Assembly: GCA_964592155.1 (NCBI GenBank)
Contig: CAZQDA010000003.1
Coordinates: forward strand, 1-64,000
DNA length: 64,000 bases
DNA from: Christensenella sp964592155
GTDB lineage: Bacteria > Bacillota > Clostridia > Christensenellales > Christensenellaceae
Reading direction: 5' to 3'
Shown here: positions 41,815 to 50,413 of the stretch, piece by piece
How positions within the stretch are numbered: position 1 is the stretch's first letter
Layout of the letters: the number at the start of each line of letters is the position of its first letter
Notes under the pieces: model-generated
The model's input: only the letters and a program-made list of their open reading frames with translations
Database searches by the model: none
Told to the model about the DNA's origin: nothing
Made by a program: the position numbers and the translations under genes

Positions 41815-43244
41815 ATCTCCGCCATGCACAGCTTGCCCTGTTTTTCTTCTCTGACCCAGCGGTTTAATTTCTTCATCTCGTATCCAATGAAGAACGCCAC
41901 AATAATGGCTGAGCCGACATCAGCAATCGGGAATGCGTAAAGCACACCGTCAAGACCGAAGAACAGCGGCATCAAAAGCATCATTGGAATGAGCAGCAAA
42001 AGCTGGCGTAGCATGGAGAGAATCGCCGCCTTAAGCGGTTGACCCGTCGCCTGAAAATAACTGGTGGAAACGATCTGGAAGCCGGAACAGAAGATTCCAA
42101 TCAGCGCAATGCGCATCGCCTTGACCGCAAATCCGGTGAAGTTTGCGTCCGCATTTCCAAAAAGGCTCAGTATCTGTTCCGGGAACAACTGACACAACAA
42201 CCACGCCGCCGATACGATGGCCGTGGAAATCCACGTCGCCATAACAAAAGTCTGCTTGACCCGCCCGGGCTGCTTTGCTCCCCTGTTAAAACCCAGAATT
42301 GGCTGCGCGCCGATCCCGATACCAATACACGCGGATGCCAATATCATCGCCACCTTAAGCACGATTCCCATGGCGGAAAGCGCCACATCGCCGCCTACCG
42401 GACTCTGATCTCCATAATAGACAAGTGCGTTGTTCATCACCACCTGCATCACGCAGCCAACCGCCTGTGTGATGAAGGAGGAAATGCCGAGCGTAAAAAT
42501 AACGCGGCAGGTTCGTCCGGAAAGCTTCATATACTTTTTGTGAAACTGCATACTCTTGCCCCTGCGCGCAAAATACACCACAAGCACCACCGTGGAAATC
42601 ATCTGCGAAGTAATCGTTGCGATTGCCGCTCCTGTGACGCCCCAGTGGAATACAAAGATATAGATCGGGTCCAGTATTGTATTGAGCACAGCGCCAATCA
42701 AAATGCTATACATTGAAAGCCGCGGGCTGCCGTCCGTGCGCGCCATGCTGGAAAGCGCAATGCTGATGATGCTAAACGGCGCGCCGATGATGATCACCAT
42801 CGCATAATCATGCGCATAAGGAAGCGTCGCATCCGTCGCGCCCGTCATACGGAGCAGCGGATCCAAAAACATAAGCCCCAGCGTGACCACAACCGCGCTT
42901 AAAATCAGGCTCATCACAAGCACATTGTTGAGTGTCCTCTGCGCTTCGCCCTCCTTTTTTTCCCCAAGCTTTAACGCTGCATACGCACCGCCGCCCGTGC
43001 CGATCAGCGTTGCAAACGCAGCCAGCACCGTCATAATCGGAAACGAAATCGTCGTCGCCGCGTTTCCCAGATATCCAACGCCCTGACCGATGAAAATCTG
43101 ATCCACAATGTTATAAATAGAGTTTACCAAACAGGAAATCACTGCCGGAAGCGCGAAACTTCGCAGAAGCTTTCCGATTGGCTGATAGCCCAGCGGATTT
43201 TTCTTTTCCGCAACGGGCTGTGAGATTGTTGCCGTCTCTGTCAT
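41811..43244 (-). CDS. MATE-family efflux transporter (MarR-linked)
   Basis: A 477-residue MATE exporter with about twelve membrane helices; the N-terminal segment PIGKLLRSFALPAVISCLVN and the central FNRGAKQPGRVK are typical. It is a distinct paralogue of the MATE gene at 40161, with clear differences throughout. Its start overlaps the MarR gene stop (ATGA), so both share the MarR-controlled promoter. It acts in the plasma membrane and exports cationic drugs or metabolites; substrate unknown. Confidence 0.9.
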   Translation of the reverse strand: MTETATISQPVAEKKNPLGYQPIGKLLRSFALPAVISCLVNSIYNIVDQIFIGQGVGYLGNAATTISFPIMTVLAAFATLIGTGGGAYAALKLGEKKEGEAQRTLNNVLVMSLILSAVVVTLGLMFLDPLLRMTGATDATLPYAHDYAMVIIIGAPFSIISIALSSMARTDGSPRLSMYSILIGAVLNTILDPIYIFVFHWGVTGAAIATITSQMISTVVLVVYFARRGKSMQFHKKYMKLSGRTCRVIFTLGISSFITQAVGCVMQVVMNNALVYYGDQSPVGGDVALSAMGIVLKVAMILASACIGIGIGAQPILGFNRGAKQPGRVKQTFVMATWISTAIVSAAWLLCQLFPEQILSLFGNADANFTGFAVKAMRIALIGIFCSGFQIVSTSYFQATGQPLKAAILSMLRQLLLLIPMMLLMPLFFGLDGVLYAFPIADVGSAIIVAFFIGYEMKKLNRWVREEKQGKLCMAEI

Positions 43245-43696
43245 TTTAAGTCCTCCTCAATCGATTTTGAAATATATTCGTAGGCATTTTTTGCCAACTT
43301 TTCCATAATGTATTCTGTTATTTCGGCCTCCTGCTGCGTCATGCCTTTTTTCAGAATCCCGTTCCACTTTTCCACGCCAGCGTATATTTTATCCACAATC
43401 GGCTGTGTCTTTTCCGTTGGATAAAAGCGGTTAATCCGCCTGTCCTTTTGATCGGTATCGCGGCGGATATATTGAAGCTCCTCTAAGCGCTGCATCGCGC
43501 GGGTCGCCGTTGCCTTATCAAAATGCCCTTCTTTGGCAAGTTCCTGCGCGCTGATGCCCGGCTGTTCGCAAATGCGTGCCAGAAAAAAGAATTGTCCGCC
43601 GCCGATTAGCTGGTCTTTCAGTTCATGGTCATAAAACTGCATGCTGAATCGGTTAATGATAGACGCGTATTTGCTGATTGAATATTTTTTTTCCAC
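43241..43696 (-). CDS. MarR-family transcriptional regulator
   Basis: A 151-residue regulator with the MarR winged helix (about 40-100): ISAQELAKEGHFDKATATRA, then DQKDRRINRFYPTEK for the wing (DxRxxRxxLT-type). The start is a GTG at 43696 with AAAGGAG 5 bases upstream; a longer ATG reading to 43762 would pass through the operator. It is the first gene of a MarR-MATE operon (4-base overlap). Its promoter is flanked by two 22-bp inverted copies of one site, so it likely represses its own operon and releases it on binding a drug-like ligand. Confidence 0.88.
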   Translation of the reverse strand: MEKKYSISKYASIINRFSMQFYDHELKDQLIGGGQFFFLARICEQPGISAQELAKEGHFDKATATRAMQRLEELQYIRRDTDQKDRRINRFYPTEKTQPIVDKIYAGVEKWNGILKKGMTQQEAEITEYIMEKLAKNAYEYISKSIEEDLK

Positions 43697-43719
43697 AGGC
43701 GCTCCTTTATAATAGACAC

Positions 43720-43787
43720 AAAAATAGTTGCGTGCGCAACCTTTATTTTGATTATACATCAAATTGGTTGCGCACGCAACTATTTTT
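43720..43787 (-). promoter_or_regulatory. MarR promoter flanked by two mirror-image operators
   Basis: The operators are 43720-43741 and 43766-43787, exact reverse complements over 22 bases. Each holds GTTGCG-N2-CGCAAC. The -10 TATAAT (43751-43756, minus) sits between, and the -35 TTGCGT lies in the distal operator with a 17-base spacer. Confidence 0.82.
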
Positions 43788-43801
43788 TGTTATTTATTAC
43801 A

Positions 43802-43832
43802 AACAAAAACCGAAGATTTCTCTCCGGCTTTT
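43802..43832 (-). terminator. Terminator of the mini-gene
   Basis: CCGGAGA pairs with TCTTCGG (one G-T pair) over GAAA, followed on the minus strand by six T. It begins directly after the stop at 43831. Confidence 0.75.
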
Positions 43833-43959
43833 ATTTTTCATAACCATATTTGTAGACTTGATTGCCTTTTACCATCACGGCCTTCGCGACGTTTTTGCTT
43901 GCCACCAGCTTGCTAAACTCCTTGTCCGTGATGTTCCTTGAAAGTTTTTTCCCTCTCAT
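43831..43959 (-). CDS. Mini-gene encoding a 42-residue basic protein
   Basis: A 42-residue, Lys-rich protein (begins MRGKKLSRNITDKEFSKLVA, ends YKYGYEK) with no known family. The ATG at 43959 has GGGAG 8 bases upstream; an ATG two codons earlier is too close to that site. A -10-like TATAAT lies about 35 bases upstream and a clean terminator follows at once, which supports a real gene. Function unknown; the C-terminal basic/aromatic part could bind nucleic acid or membrane, but that is speculation. Confidence 0.5.
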   Translation of the reverse strand: MRGKKLSRNITDKEFSKLVASKNVAKAVMVKGNQVYKYGYEK

Positions 43960-44024
43960 TTCCATCACTCCCTTCTGTTGTACTTATTATATTTAAACTG
44001 TTTTTGCCCGATTAAAACACCTCT

Positions 44025-45206
44025 TCACTTTCCCTTGAGTACCGCCTCAAGACGCGTCGCAGCGCCCGCAAGCACCCGTTTGGGGCAGGCGATATTCACC
44101 CGCTCAAATCCGATCCCGCCTTCCCCAAAAATATACCCTTCATCGAAAAACAGCTGCGCATCCTGCGTCATCATGCGCTCCAGCTCACGGTATTCTATTC
44201 CATAGGCCCGCAGATCGAGCCATTGCAGATAAGTTCCCTCAAGCCGCGCGATCTTAATTTCCGGCAGATGCTCCGCAAGAAAATCCTCCATGAATCTTCT
44301 GTTTTCGTCGAGCGTTTCTATTAATTCGTCAAGCCATGTTCCACACAGCTTGTATGCCGTTTCACACGCCTGATAGCCAAGCGCGTTTAATTCAATAATC
44401 CCGTTTGCATATTTTGTATGCGTAAACTGCTTGCGCAGCTGTTCGTTGCTGATGATAATATTCGAGGTTTGCATTCCTGCCAGATTGAACGTTTTGCTGG
44501 GCGCGGTACAAATCACTGCGTTTTCTGCAAACCCTTCCCTCGCATTGGAAAAAACAGTGTGCTCAAATTCCGGCATAACAAGGTCATGATGGATTTCGTC
44601 CACCACCACGAGCACGTTATTTCTTTCACAGATTTCGCCTACACGCACAAGCTCTTCGTTTGTCCATACCCTGCCCACAGGATTATGCGGGCTGCACAAA
44701 ATGAGCATTTTCGTGTTTTCGTCCTGCGCTTTTTTCTCGAGATCGTCAAAATCGATCTCATAGCCTCGCTCTGTTTGCAGCAGGGCATTTTTGTGAAGCC
44801 TGCGCCCGCTTTGCTCCACCACGAGATAAAAAGGATAATATACCGGTGTCATGATAATGACCCCGTCGCCCGGCGCGGTGAACGAATGGATGCACAGCCC
44901 CAGCGCAATCACAACGCCCGGCGTGGTGACAATCCAGTCCCGTTTCACATCCCATTCATGACGCGTCTTCATCCACGAAATCACAGCGTCGTAATAGGAA
45001 TCCGTCGCCTGCGTGTATCCCAGATTCGCGGTATCCAGATAGTACTTAAGCGCCTCCACAATTTCCGGCGCAGTTACAAATTCCATATCCGCAACCGAAA
45101 GCGGCACGACGCCCTTTTTCACATCGGGATTGAGCTGCCTCATCTGGTTCCACTTTACGCTGCCGCTGTTTCGTTTATTCAGGTATGTTTCAAAATCATA
45201 CTTCAT
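44025..45206 (-). CDS. PatB/MalY-type aminotransferase (cystathionine beta-lyase-like)
   Basis: A 393-residue fold-type I PLP enzyme of the MalY/PatB family. The N-terminal signature SVKWNQMRQLNPDVKK, then PLSVADMEF and TPGVVIALGLCIH is typical, the aldimine Lys lies in APSKTFNLAG (about 237), and SPHNPVGRVW holds the substrate region. Most members cleave C-S bonds of cystathionine or cysteine conjugates, giving pyruvate, ammonia and a thiol. It overlaps the Nudix gene by 4 bases and so belongs to an operon with it and the ABC exporter upstream. Confidence 0.88.
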   Translation of the reverse strand: MKYDFETYLNKRNSGSVKWNQMRQLNPDVKKGVVPLSVADMEFVTAPEIVEALKYYLDTANLGYTQATDSYYDAVISWMKTRHEWDVKRDWIVTTPGVVIALGLCIHSFTAPGDGVIIMTPVYYPFYLVVEQSGRRLHKNALLQTERGYEIDFDDLEKKAQDENTKMLILCSPHNPVGRVWTNEELVRVGEICERNNVLVVVDEIHHDLVMPEFEHTVFSNAREGFAENAVICTAPSKTFNLAGMQTSNIIISNEQLRKQFTHTKYANGIIELNALGYQACETAYKLCGTWLDELIETLDENRRFMEDFLAEHLPEIKIARLEGTYLQWLDLRAYGIEYRELERMMTQDAQLFFDEGYIFGEGGIGFERVNIACPKRVLAGAATRLEAVLKGK

Positions 45207-45610
45207 TTTTTTGCCTCAAATCTTTCTCCTTGTGCCAGCTCTTTTACAAACTGTATGTCCGCCGCCAAGAAATCATACTCGGGCAGGCTTTCCCGCCGTG
45301 CCCACACAGCCGCTTCATGGACATTCAGCTTTATATCTCCGCCCAGCAGCGTTGCCTCATAAAGCGTCAGTTCCACAGAAAAAGCCTCATATTGATGCGT
45401 GAGCGTGGTAATCTTTGATCTGGCCTCCACATGCAGCGCAAGCTCCTCCCAAAGCTCGCGCGCAAGGCACTGCTCCTGCGTTTCGCCTTTTTCTAGCTTG
45501 CCGCCCGGAAACTCCCACTTGCCCGGCGTGCCGTCTTTGTTCCTGCGCCTGCAAATCAATATTTTGCCATCTTTTTCAATCACAGCTGCCACAACATGCA
45601 AACGCTCCAT
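45203..45610 (-). CDS. Nudix hydrolase, MutT (8-oxo-dGTP diphosphatase) type
   Basis: A 135-residue Nudix protein with the full Nudix box GX5EX7REXXEE (residues about 36-57) and the MutT-like N-terminus VVAAVIEKDGKILICRRR. It probably hydrolyses oxidised or other (deoxy)nucleoside triphosphates and so prevents mutation. ATG 45610 overlaps the ABC gene stop (TGATG), and its own stop overlaps the PatB-like start. It is the middle gene of a three-gene unit. Confidence 0.86.
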   Translation of the reverse strand: MERLHVVAAVIEKDGKILICRRRNKDGTPGKWEFPGGKLEKGETQEQCLARELWEELALHVEARSKITTLTHQYEAFSVELTLYEATLLGGDIKLNVHEAAVWARRESLPEYDFLAADIQFVKELAQGERFEAKK

Positions 45611-47349
45611 CAGTCTTCCAGCCCTTCGAACTGCATATTATAATAGTTTGCGTAAGTCCCGTTGCTGCGAATCAGCTCCTCATGCGTGCCCCGCTCCTGA
45701 ATGCCGTCCGCACTGATGACGATGATTTCGTCCGCGCCCCTGATGGTGGACAACCTGTGGGCGATTACAATGGTGGTTCTGTCCTTTGACAGCCGCTCCA
45801 AAGACGCCTGTATGTGTTTTTCACTCTCATTATCGAGCGCTGAGGTCGCTTCATCCAAAATCAGAATGCGCGGATTTTTGAGAAAAACACGCGCAATGGC
45901 AATGCGCTGTTTTTGTCCGCCGGACAGACGCACGCCGCGCTCTCCCACGTTTGTTTCATATCCGTCCTCAAGGCTCATGATAAAGTCATGGATATTCGCG
46001 CTCTTCGCCGCCTGCTCAATCTCTTCATGCGTCGCTTTGGGCTTTCCATACGCAATATTGTCACGAATGGTTCCGCCGAACATATACACATCCTGCTGCA
46101 CAATGCCAATCGCGCTGCGCAGGGATTTGAGCGTAACATCGCGCACGTCCTGCCCGTCAATCCTGACCGCGCCTGCCGTGACGTCATAAAAACGCGGCAG
46201 TAAAGAACAAAACGTCGTTTTTCCGCCGCCGGACGGCCCCACTAGCGCCACGGTTTTTCCTGCCGCAATCGATACGTTAATGTCGCAAAGCACATGCGTG
46301 TTGTTGTCATAGGAAAAGGAAACGCCTTGATACTCGATGTTTCCCTTTACCTCCTTGAGCGGCACGGCATGTTTCTTGTCCTTAATATCAGGATCGGTTT
46401 TGATTACTTCCATAAACCTCTTAAAGCCCGCGTATCCCTTTTGGAACTGTTCTGTAAAATTGATCAGCACCTCGATGGGCGCGACATAAATGCCGATATA
46501 CAGGGCGTAGATCGCAAGGTCCGTCACACGAAGCGTTCCGTTCGCAATGAAAAAACCGCCGGAAACCAGTACCGCCACATACAGCAGGCCTGTGAAAAAA
46601 TTGTTGCCCGCATGAAAGGTTCCCATAATTTTATAGCTACTTTTCTTGGAATCCAAAAACTCCTCATTGCTCCGCGCAAATTTTTTCCGTTCAATCTCCT
46701 CGTTTGCAAACGACTTAACCACACGGATACCCGAAAGGCTGTCCTGCACCTGCCTGTTGACGTTTGAAATCTTCTTGCGGTTATCCATAAAAATCGCGCG
46801 CATCTTCCTGTTTTTACTCAGGCTGAACAGGATCATTGCAACCGTAACCGCCAGAAGGATGAGCGTCATGGGTACGTTGATAAGCATCAGCAAAACAAAC
46901 GACCCGATGATTTTCAGTGCGGAAATGAAGATATTTTCCGGTCCGTGGTGCGCAAGCTCTGAGATATCAAACAAATCAGAGACAATACGCGACATCATAT
47001 CGCCGGTGTTGTTTTTGTCATAATAAGAAAAGGAAAGGCGCTGCATCTGGTCAAACAGATCCTGCCGCATATCGCTTTCCATGCGCGCGCCCATCACGTG
47101 CCCCCATGTGGTGATAAAATATTGGCAACCGTAGCGGATCAGGTACATCGCAATCAGCGAAATTGCGACAATCCAGAGCGAGCGGACAATAACATCCGCG
47201 TTTTGCGTATACAGCCCGTCCGTCAAAAAATTCAGGATTTGCGGAAAGGCAAGATCCACGACAGATACGATAAGCGCACAAAACATATCAAAATAAAAAA
47301 GACCGCGGTACGGTTTATAATAACTCACAAAGCTTTTAAATATAGACAT
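45610..47349 (-). CDS. ABC exporter half-transporter (homodimer type)
   Basis: A 579-residue half-transporter with six membrane helices (about 15-300) and one NBD. All catalytic motifs are intact: Walker A GPSGGGKTT (about 369), signature LSGGQKQR, Walker B LILDEATSALD, switch His in VIAHRLSTI. It is therefore expected to act as a homodimer, unlike the 9496/11799 pair. It has its own promoter and is followed by the Nudix and PatB-like genes with overlapping stops and starts. Substrate unknown. Confidence 0.9.
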   Translation of the reverse strand: MSIFKSFVSYYKPYRGLFYFDMFCALIVSVVDLAFPQILNFLTDGLYTQNADVIVRSLWIVAISLIAMYLIRYGCQYFITTWGHVMGARMESDMRQDLFDQMQRLSFSYYDKNNTGDMMSRIVSDLFDISELAHHGPENIFISALKIIGSFVLLMLINVPMTLILLAVTVAMILFSLSKNRKMRAIFMDNRKKISNVNRQVQDSLSGIRVVKSFANEEIERKKFARSNEEFLDSKKSSYKIMGTFHAGNNFFTGLLYVAVLVSGGFFIANGTLRVTDLAIYALYIGIYVAPIEVLINFTEQFQKGYAGFKRFMEVIKTDPDIKDKKHAVPLKEVKGNIEYQGVSFSYDNNTHVLCDINVSIAAGKTVALVGPSGGGKTTFCSLLPRFYDVTAGAVRIDGQDVRDVTLKSLRSAIGIVQQDVYMFGGTIRDNIAYGKPKATHEEIEQAAKSANIHDFIMSLEDGYETNVGERGVRLSGGQKQRIAIARVFLKNPRILILDEATSALDNESEKHIQASLERLSKDRTTIVIAHRLSTIRGADEIIVISADGIQERGTHEELIRSNGTYANYYNMQFEGLED

Positions 47350-47370
47350 TTACTCTTACCTCAGTCATTT

Positions 47371-47399
47371 ATTATACTATCCTATTACAAATACCGCAA
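47371..47399 (-). promoter_or_regulatory. Promoter of the ABC/Nudix/PatB operon
   Basis: On the minus strand: TTGCGG (47394-47399), 17-base spacer, TATAAT (47371-47376), about 20 bases before the start codon. Confidence 0.65.
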
Positions 47400-47615
47400 A
47401 TAGAATGGGGAAAACATAGAATTTTTTCCCATTCACGCAAAAGGGATTCCTATTCCATGGAAAATGCGTTAAAATAAAAAAGGTATGAACAAAAAAAATG
47501 TTATGATCGGCGCGTGATTATCAAGCCAGCCTTTATTGATTTATCAAAGACTGCTCTTTTTATAGCAATTGATCAAAAGGCCAGATGCAAACTTTTGGTA
47601 TCCATTGCATATGCA

Positions 47616-47635
47616 AGCGGTTTCGTGAAACCGCT
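47616..47635 (+). promoter_or_regulatory. Hairpin just before the fbp ribosome binding site
   Basis: A perfect 9-bp stem AGCGGTTTC-GT-GAAACCGCT ends 7 bases upstream of AAAGGA. It may protect or control the message end. It could also be an operator. The rest of 47400-47615 is AT-rich leader with no gene. Confidence 0.5.
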
Positions 47636-47653
47636 GTAAGAAAGGACTTTGCT

Positions 47654-49564
47654 ATGTCTCAAACAAATACCAAATATCTGGAGCTGCTCTCACAAAAATA
47701 CCCTACCGTGCAAGCAGCCTGCACGGAGATCATCAATTTGCAGGCAATCTTGAACCTGCCCAAAGGCACGGAACATTTTGTCAGCGATATCCATGGCGAA
47801 GACGAAGCGTTTTGCCACATCCTGAACAACGCTTCGGGCGTGATCCGTGAAAAGGTTGACCGCCTTTTCGAAAAAACGCTGTCCTCCAAAGAGCGCACCG
47901 AGCTTTGCACGCTCATCTATTATCCCGAGCGCAAGCTGGAGGAACTGAAAAAACGCGTGGAGGATGATCTTGCAGAATGGTACTGCATTACCTTATACCG
48001 GCTGATCGATATCTGCCGCCTGTGCGCTTCCAAATACACGCGCTCCAAGGTGCGTAAAGCGCTGCCCAGGGATTTCGAATATATTCTGGATGAATTACTG
48101 CACACCAGCAGCGAAGATAGCAATAAGCAGGGATATTATGAGCATATTATTTCCACCATCACACAAATCGGGCGTTCGGATGCCTTTATCATTGCGCTCG
48201 CCTCGGTGATCAAGCGGCTGGTGGTGGACAGGCTTCATGTGGTGGGCGATGTTTTTGACCGCGGCCCGCACGCCGACATTATTCTGGATAAACTGATCAG
48301 CCACCATGCCGTTGATATCCAGTGGGGCAACCACGACGTTCTGTGGATGGGTGCCGCCGCGGGCAGCGCGACATGTATTGCGTGCGTACTCAACATCAGC
48401 ACAAAATATTCCAACATTGATTTCGTGGAAACCGCCTATGGCATCAATTTGCGCCCTCTGGCCTTATTCGCGCAGGAAACGTATACGGATGATACCGATC
48501 TTTTGGATCACATGCACAAAGCAATCGCCATCATACAGTTCAAGCTGGAGGGGCAGACCATTATGCGTCATCCGGAATATGATATGGACGACCGTTTGCT
48601 TCTGGATAAAATCGATTTTGATCAAATGACCGTCCGGATTGGGGAAAACACCTATCCGCTTAACGACCACGATTTTCCTACGATCGATCCGGCTCATCCT
48701 TACAGCCTCACACAGGCGGAAGCCGAGGTTGTTTCCCAACTGATTTATTCCTTTACGCAAAGCGAAAAGCTGCAGCGCCACGTAAAATTTCTATTTTCAC
48801 AAGGAAGCATTTATCTGACATTCAATGGGAATCTGCTGTTCCACGGCTGCATCCCCATGAACGAAGACGGCTCCTTTTATTCCTTTGATTTCGGCGGCAT
48901 CCAAAAGAGCGGCAAAAAGCTCATGGACTACGCGGACGCGCTTGCACGGCAGGGATACTATGCAAAAGAGGGCACCAAAGCGCGGCAGGCCGGCTGTGAT
49001 TTTTTATGGTACTTATGGTGCGGAAAACGCTCGCCTTTATTTGGCCGCAGCAAAATTTCCACCTTTGAACGCATGTTTATTGACGACAAGAGCGTCTGGG
49101 AGGAAAAAAAGGACCCTTATTACCACTGGGTGGAAGAGGAGCAAACCTGCCAGAGAATCCTGACGGAATTCGAGCTTTCCGGCCGTTATTCCCATATTGT
49201 CAACGGCCATGTGCCTGTGCGCACAAAGGACGGAGAGCTGCCCGTGCGCGGCGGCGGAAAACTGATTGTGATTGACGGCGGATTCTGCCGCGCCTACCAT
49301 CAGCAGACGGGCATCGCCGGATATACCATGTTTTATAACTCTTACGGCATCCGTCTGGTATCTCATGAACCGTTTCCCGGGCTTACGGACGCGGTTTTGT
49401 TCAACAAAGATATTCTGTCCACTTATGTGGTGTTTGATACGGCACAGGAACGCATCACCGTGGCACAAACAGATGTAGGCCGCGCGCTGCAAGCGGATAT
49501 TGATGATCTGACAGCTCTGCTCGACGCATACCGCGACGGCAGCGTCAAGGAAAAAAGGCAATAA
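47654..49564 (+). CDS. fbp: Fructose-1,6-bisphosphatase, class III
   Basis: A 636-residue class III FBPase, the Firmicutes type, dephosphorylating fructose-1,6-bisphosphate in gluconeogenesis. The metallophosphatase core has HFVSDIHGEDEAF (about 41-53), GDVFDRGPHAD and WGNHD, then C-terminal VNGHVPV and the DGGFCRAYH region. The ATG at 47654 (MSQTNTKY) is preferred because AAAGGA lies 7 bases upstream; a start at 47585 has no such site. Monocistronic, ending in a strong terminator. Confidence 0.95.
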   Translation: MSQTNTKYLELLSQKYPTVQAACTEIINLQAILNLPKGTEHFVSDIHGEDEAFCHILNNASGVIREKVDRLFEKTLSSKERTELCTLIYYPERKLEELKKRVEDDLAEWYCITLYRLIDICRLCASKYTRSKVRKALPRDFEYILDELLHTSSEDSNKQGYYEHIISTITQIGRSDAFIIALASVIKRLVVDRLHVVGDVFDRGPHADIILDKLISHHAVDIQWGNHDVLWMGAAAGSATCIACVLNISTKYSNIDFVETAYGINLRPLALFAQETYTDDTDLLDHMHKAIAIIQFKLEGQTIMRHPEYDMDDRLLLDKIDFDQMTVRIGENTYPLNDHDFPTIDPAHPYSLTQAEAEVVSQLIYSFTQSEKLQRHVKFLFSQGSIYLTFNGNLLFHGCIPMNEDGSFYSFDFGGIQKSGKKLMDYADALARQGYYAKEGTKARQAGCDFLWYLWCGKRSPLFGRSKISTFERMFIDDKSVWEEKKDPYYHWVEEEQTCQRILTEFELSGRYSHIVNGHVPVRTKDGELPVRGGGKLIVIDGGFCRAYHQQTGIAGYTMFYNSYGIRLVSHEPFPGLTDAVLFNKDILSTYVVFDTAQERITVAQTDVGRALQADIDDLTALLDAYRDGSVKEKRQ

Positions 49565-49584
49565 ATCCATTCGTCAAAAAATGC

Positions 49585-49620
49585 AAAACAGGACTGGCCC
49601 CGTGGCCCGTCCTGTTTTTT
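49585..49620. terminator. Bidirectional terminator (fbp / sugar locus)
   Basis: AAAACAGGAC pairs with GTCCTGTTTTTT, with further GG/CC pairs inside. It closes fbp on the plus strand and could act on the minus-strand sugar operon whose last gene ends at 49644. Confidence 0.85.
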
Positions 49621-49643
49621 ACTCACATCATCCATGGTTATGT

Positions 49644-50393
49644 CTACCGCCTTCCCGCAACCCACAGGAAAATATTGGCAAACAATTTTTTATAATGCTC
49701 CCATTTTAAGAATTCTTCCGAACCCCAATGGAATGTGCAGTCAGAAGCAAAGGCAAAGCTTCTTCCGTTTCCATACTCCATCCCCGCAAGAAATGTGTCG
49801 CCGCCGATTGTCGCAATTTCCTGCGCCTGCGCTTTTACTTTGAGTTTATTGTACCCTAAAAAGTAAGGCCATTCCCCCTCAATGCCCGCAAGCACAGGAT
49901 GTTCCTTTAAAACCATGTTGGGATAAATTCCCTCCGGATGCTCCATCCTGTCGTCATAATTGAGGATTTCCACCGGCAGCGCCTCGGCGATTGGCGTCAT
50001 TGCGTAACGGGCCTTGTTTTCGATGCCCGCAAAGCTCAGATAACCGCCAAACATAACAAGCCCGCCGCCCTGACGCACATATTCCCTGCATGCCACAAGA
50101 CGGTTTGCTTTCCTCACTCCCTGAAGCTGCATCACCGGATCAAGCAGGAGCGTGTTGCTGCCGATATCGCTCAGCGCAACCGCCTCATATTGATTGAGTT
50201 CTTCCACGGTCTGCGGAAATTCATACTGCGCGATGTGGCTGGGCATATAATGAACCTCGATTCCCGCCTCATTCAACGCTTCAATCACCGGTTTTGCGGT
50301 GACCTGCTCCAGTCTTCCTAGGTCAACGCTGTCAAACCCCTTAACATGTGTTTCCTGCACAGTCCATGACTCTCCCGCCAACAATACCTTCAT
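49644..50393 (-). CDS. GATase1-like protein of the sugar operon
   Basis: A 249-residue class I glutamine-amidotransferase-like protein (the PF07090-type group), a flavodoxin-like fold also seen in ThuA-related sugar-utilisation proteins. VLLAGESWTVQ opens the protein, and GGGLVMFGGYLSFAG forms the expected nucleophile-elbow region; I see no clear catalytic Cys there, so it may not be an amidotransferase. The ATG at 50393 has AAGGAGG upstream. It is the last gene of the rpiB-to-alsK operon. Possible roles are binding or ring-opening of a sugar derivative; unproven. Confidence 0.7.
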   Translation of the reverse strand: MKVLLAGESWTVQETHVKGFDSVDLGRLEQVTAKPVIEALNEAGIEVHYMPSHIAQYEFPQTVEELNQYEAVALSDIGSNTLLLDPVMQLQGVRKANRLVACREYVRQGGGLVMFGGYLSFAGIENKARYAMTPIAEALPVEILNYDDRMEHPEGIYPNMVLKEHPVLAGIEGEWPYFLGYNKLKVKAQAQEIATIGGDTFLAGMEYGNGRSFAFASDCTFHWGSEEFLKWEHYKKLFANIFLWVAGRR

Positions 50394-50413
50394 CGATCCA
50401 TCCTCCTTTATTT

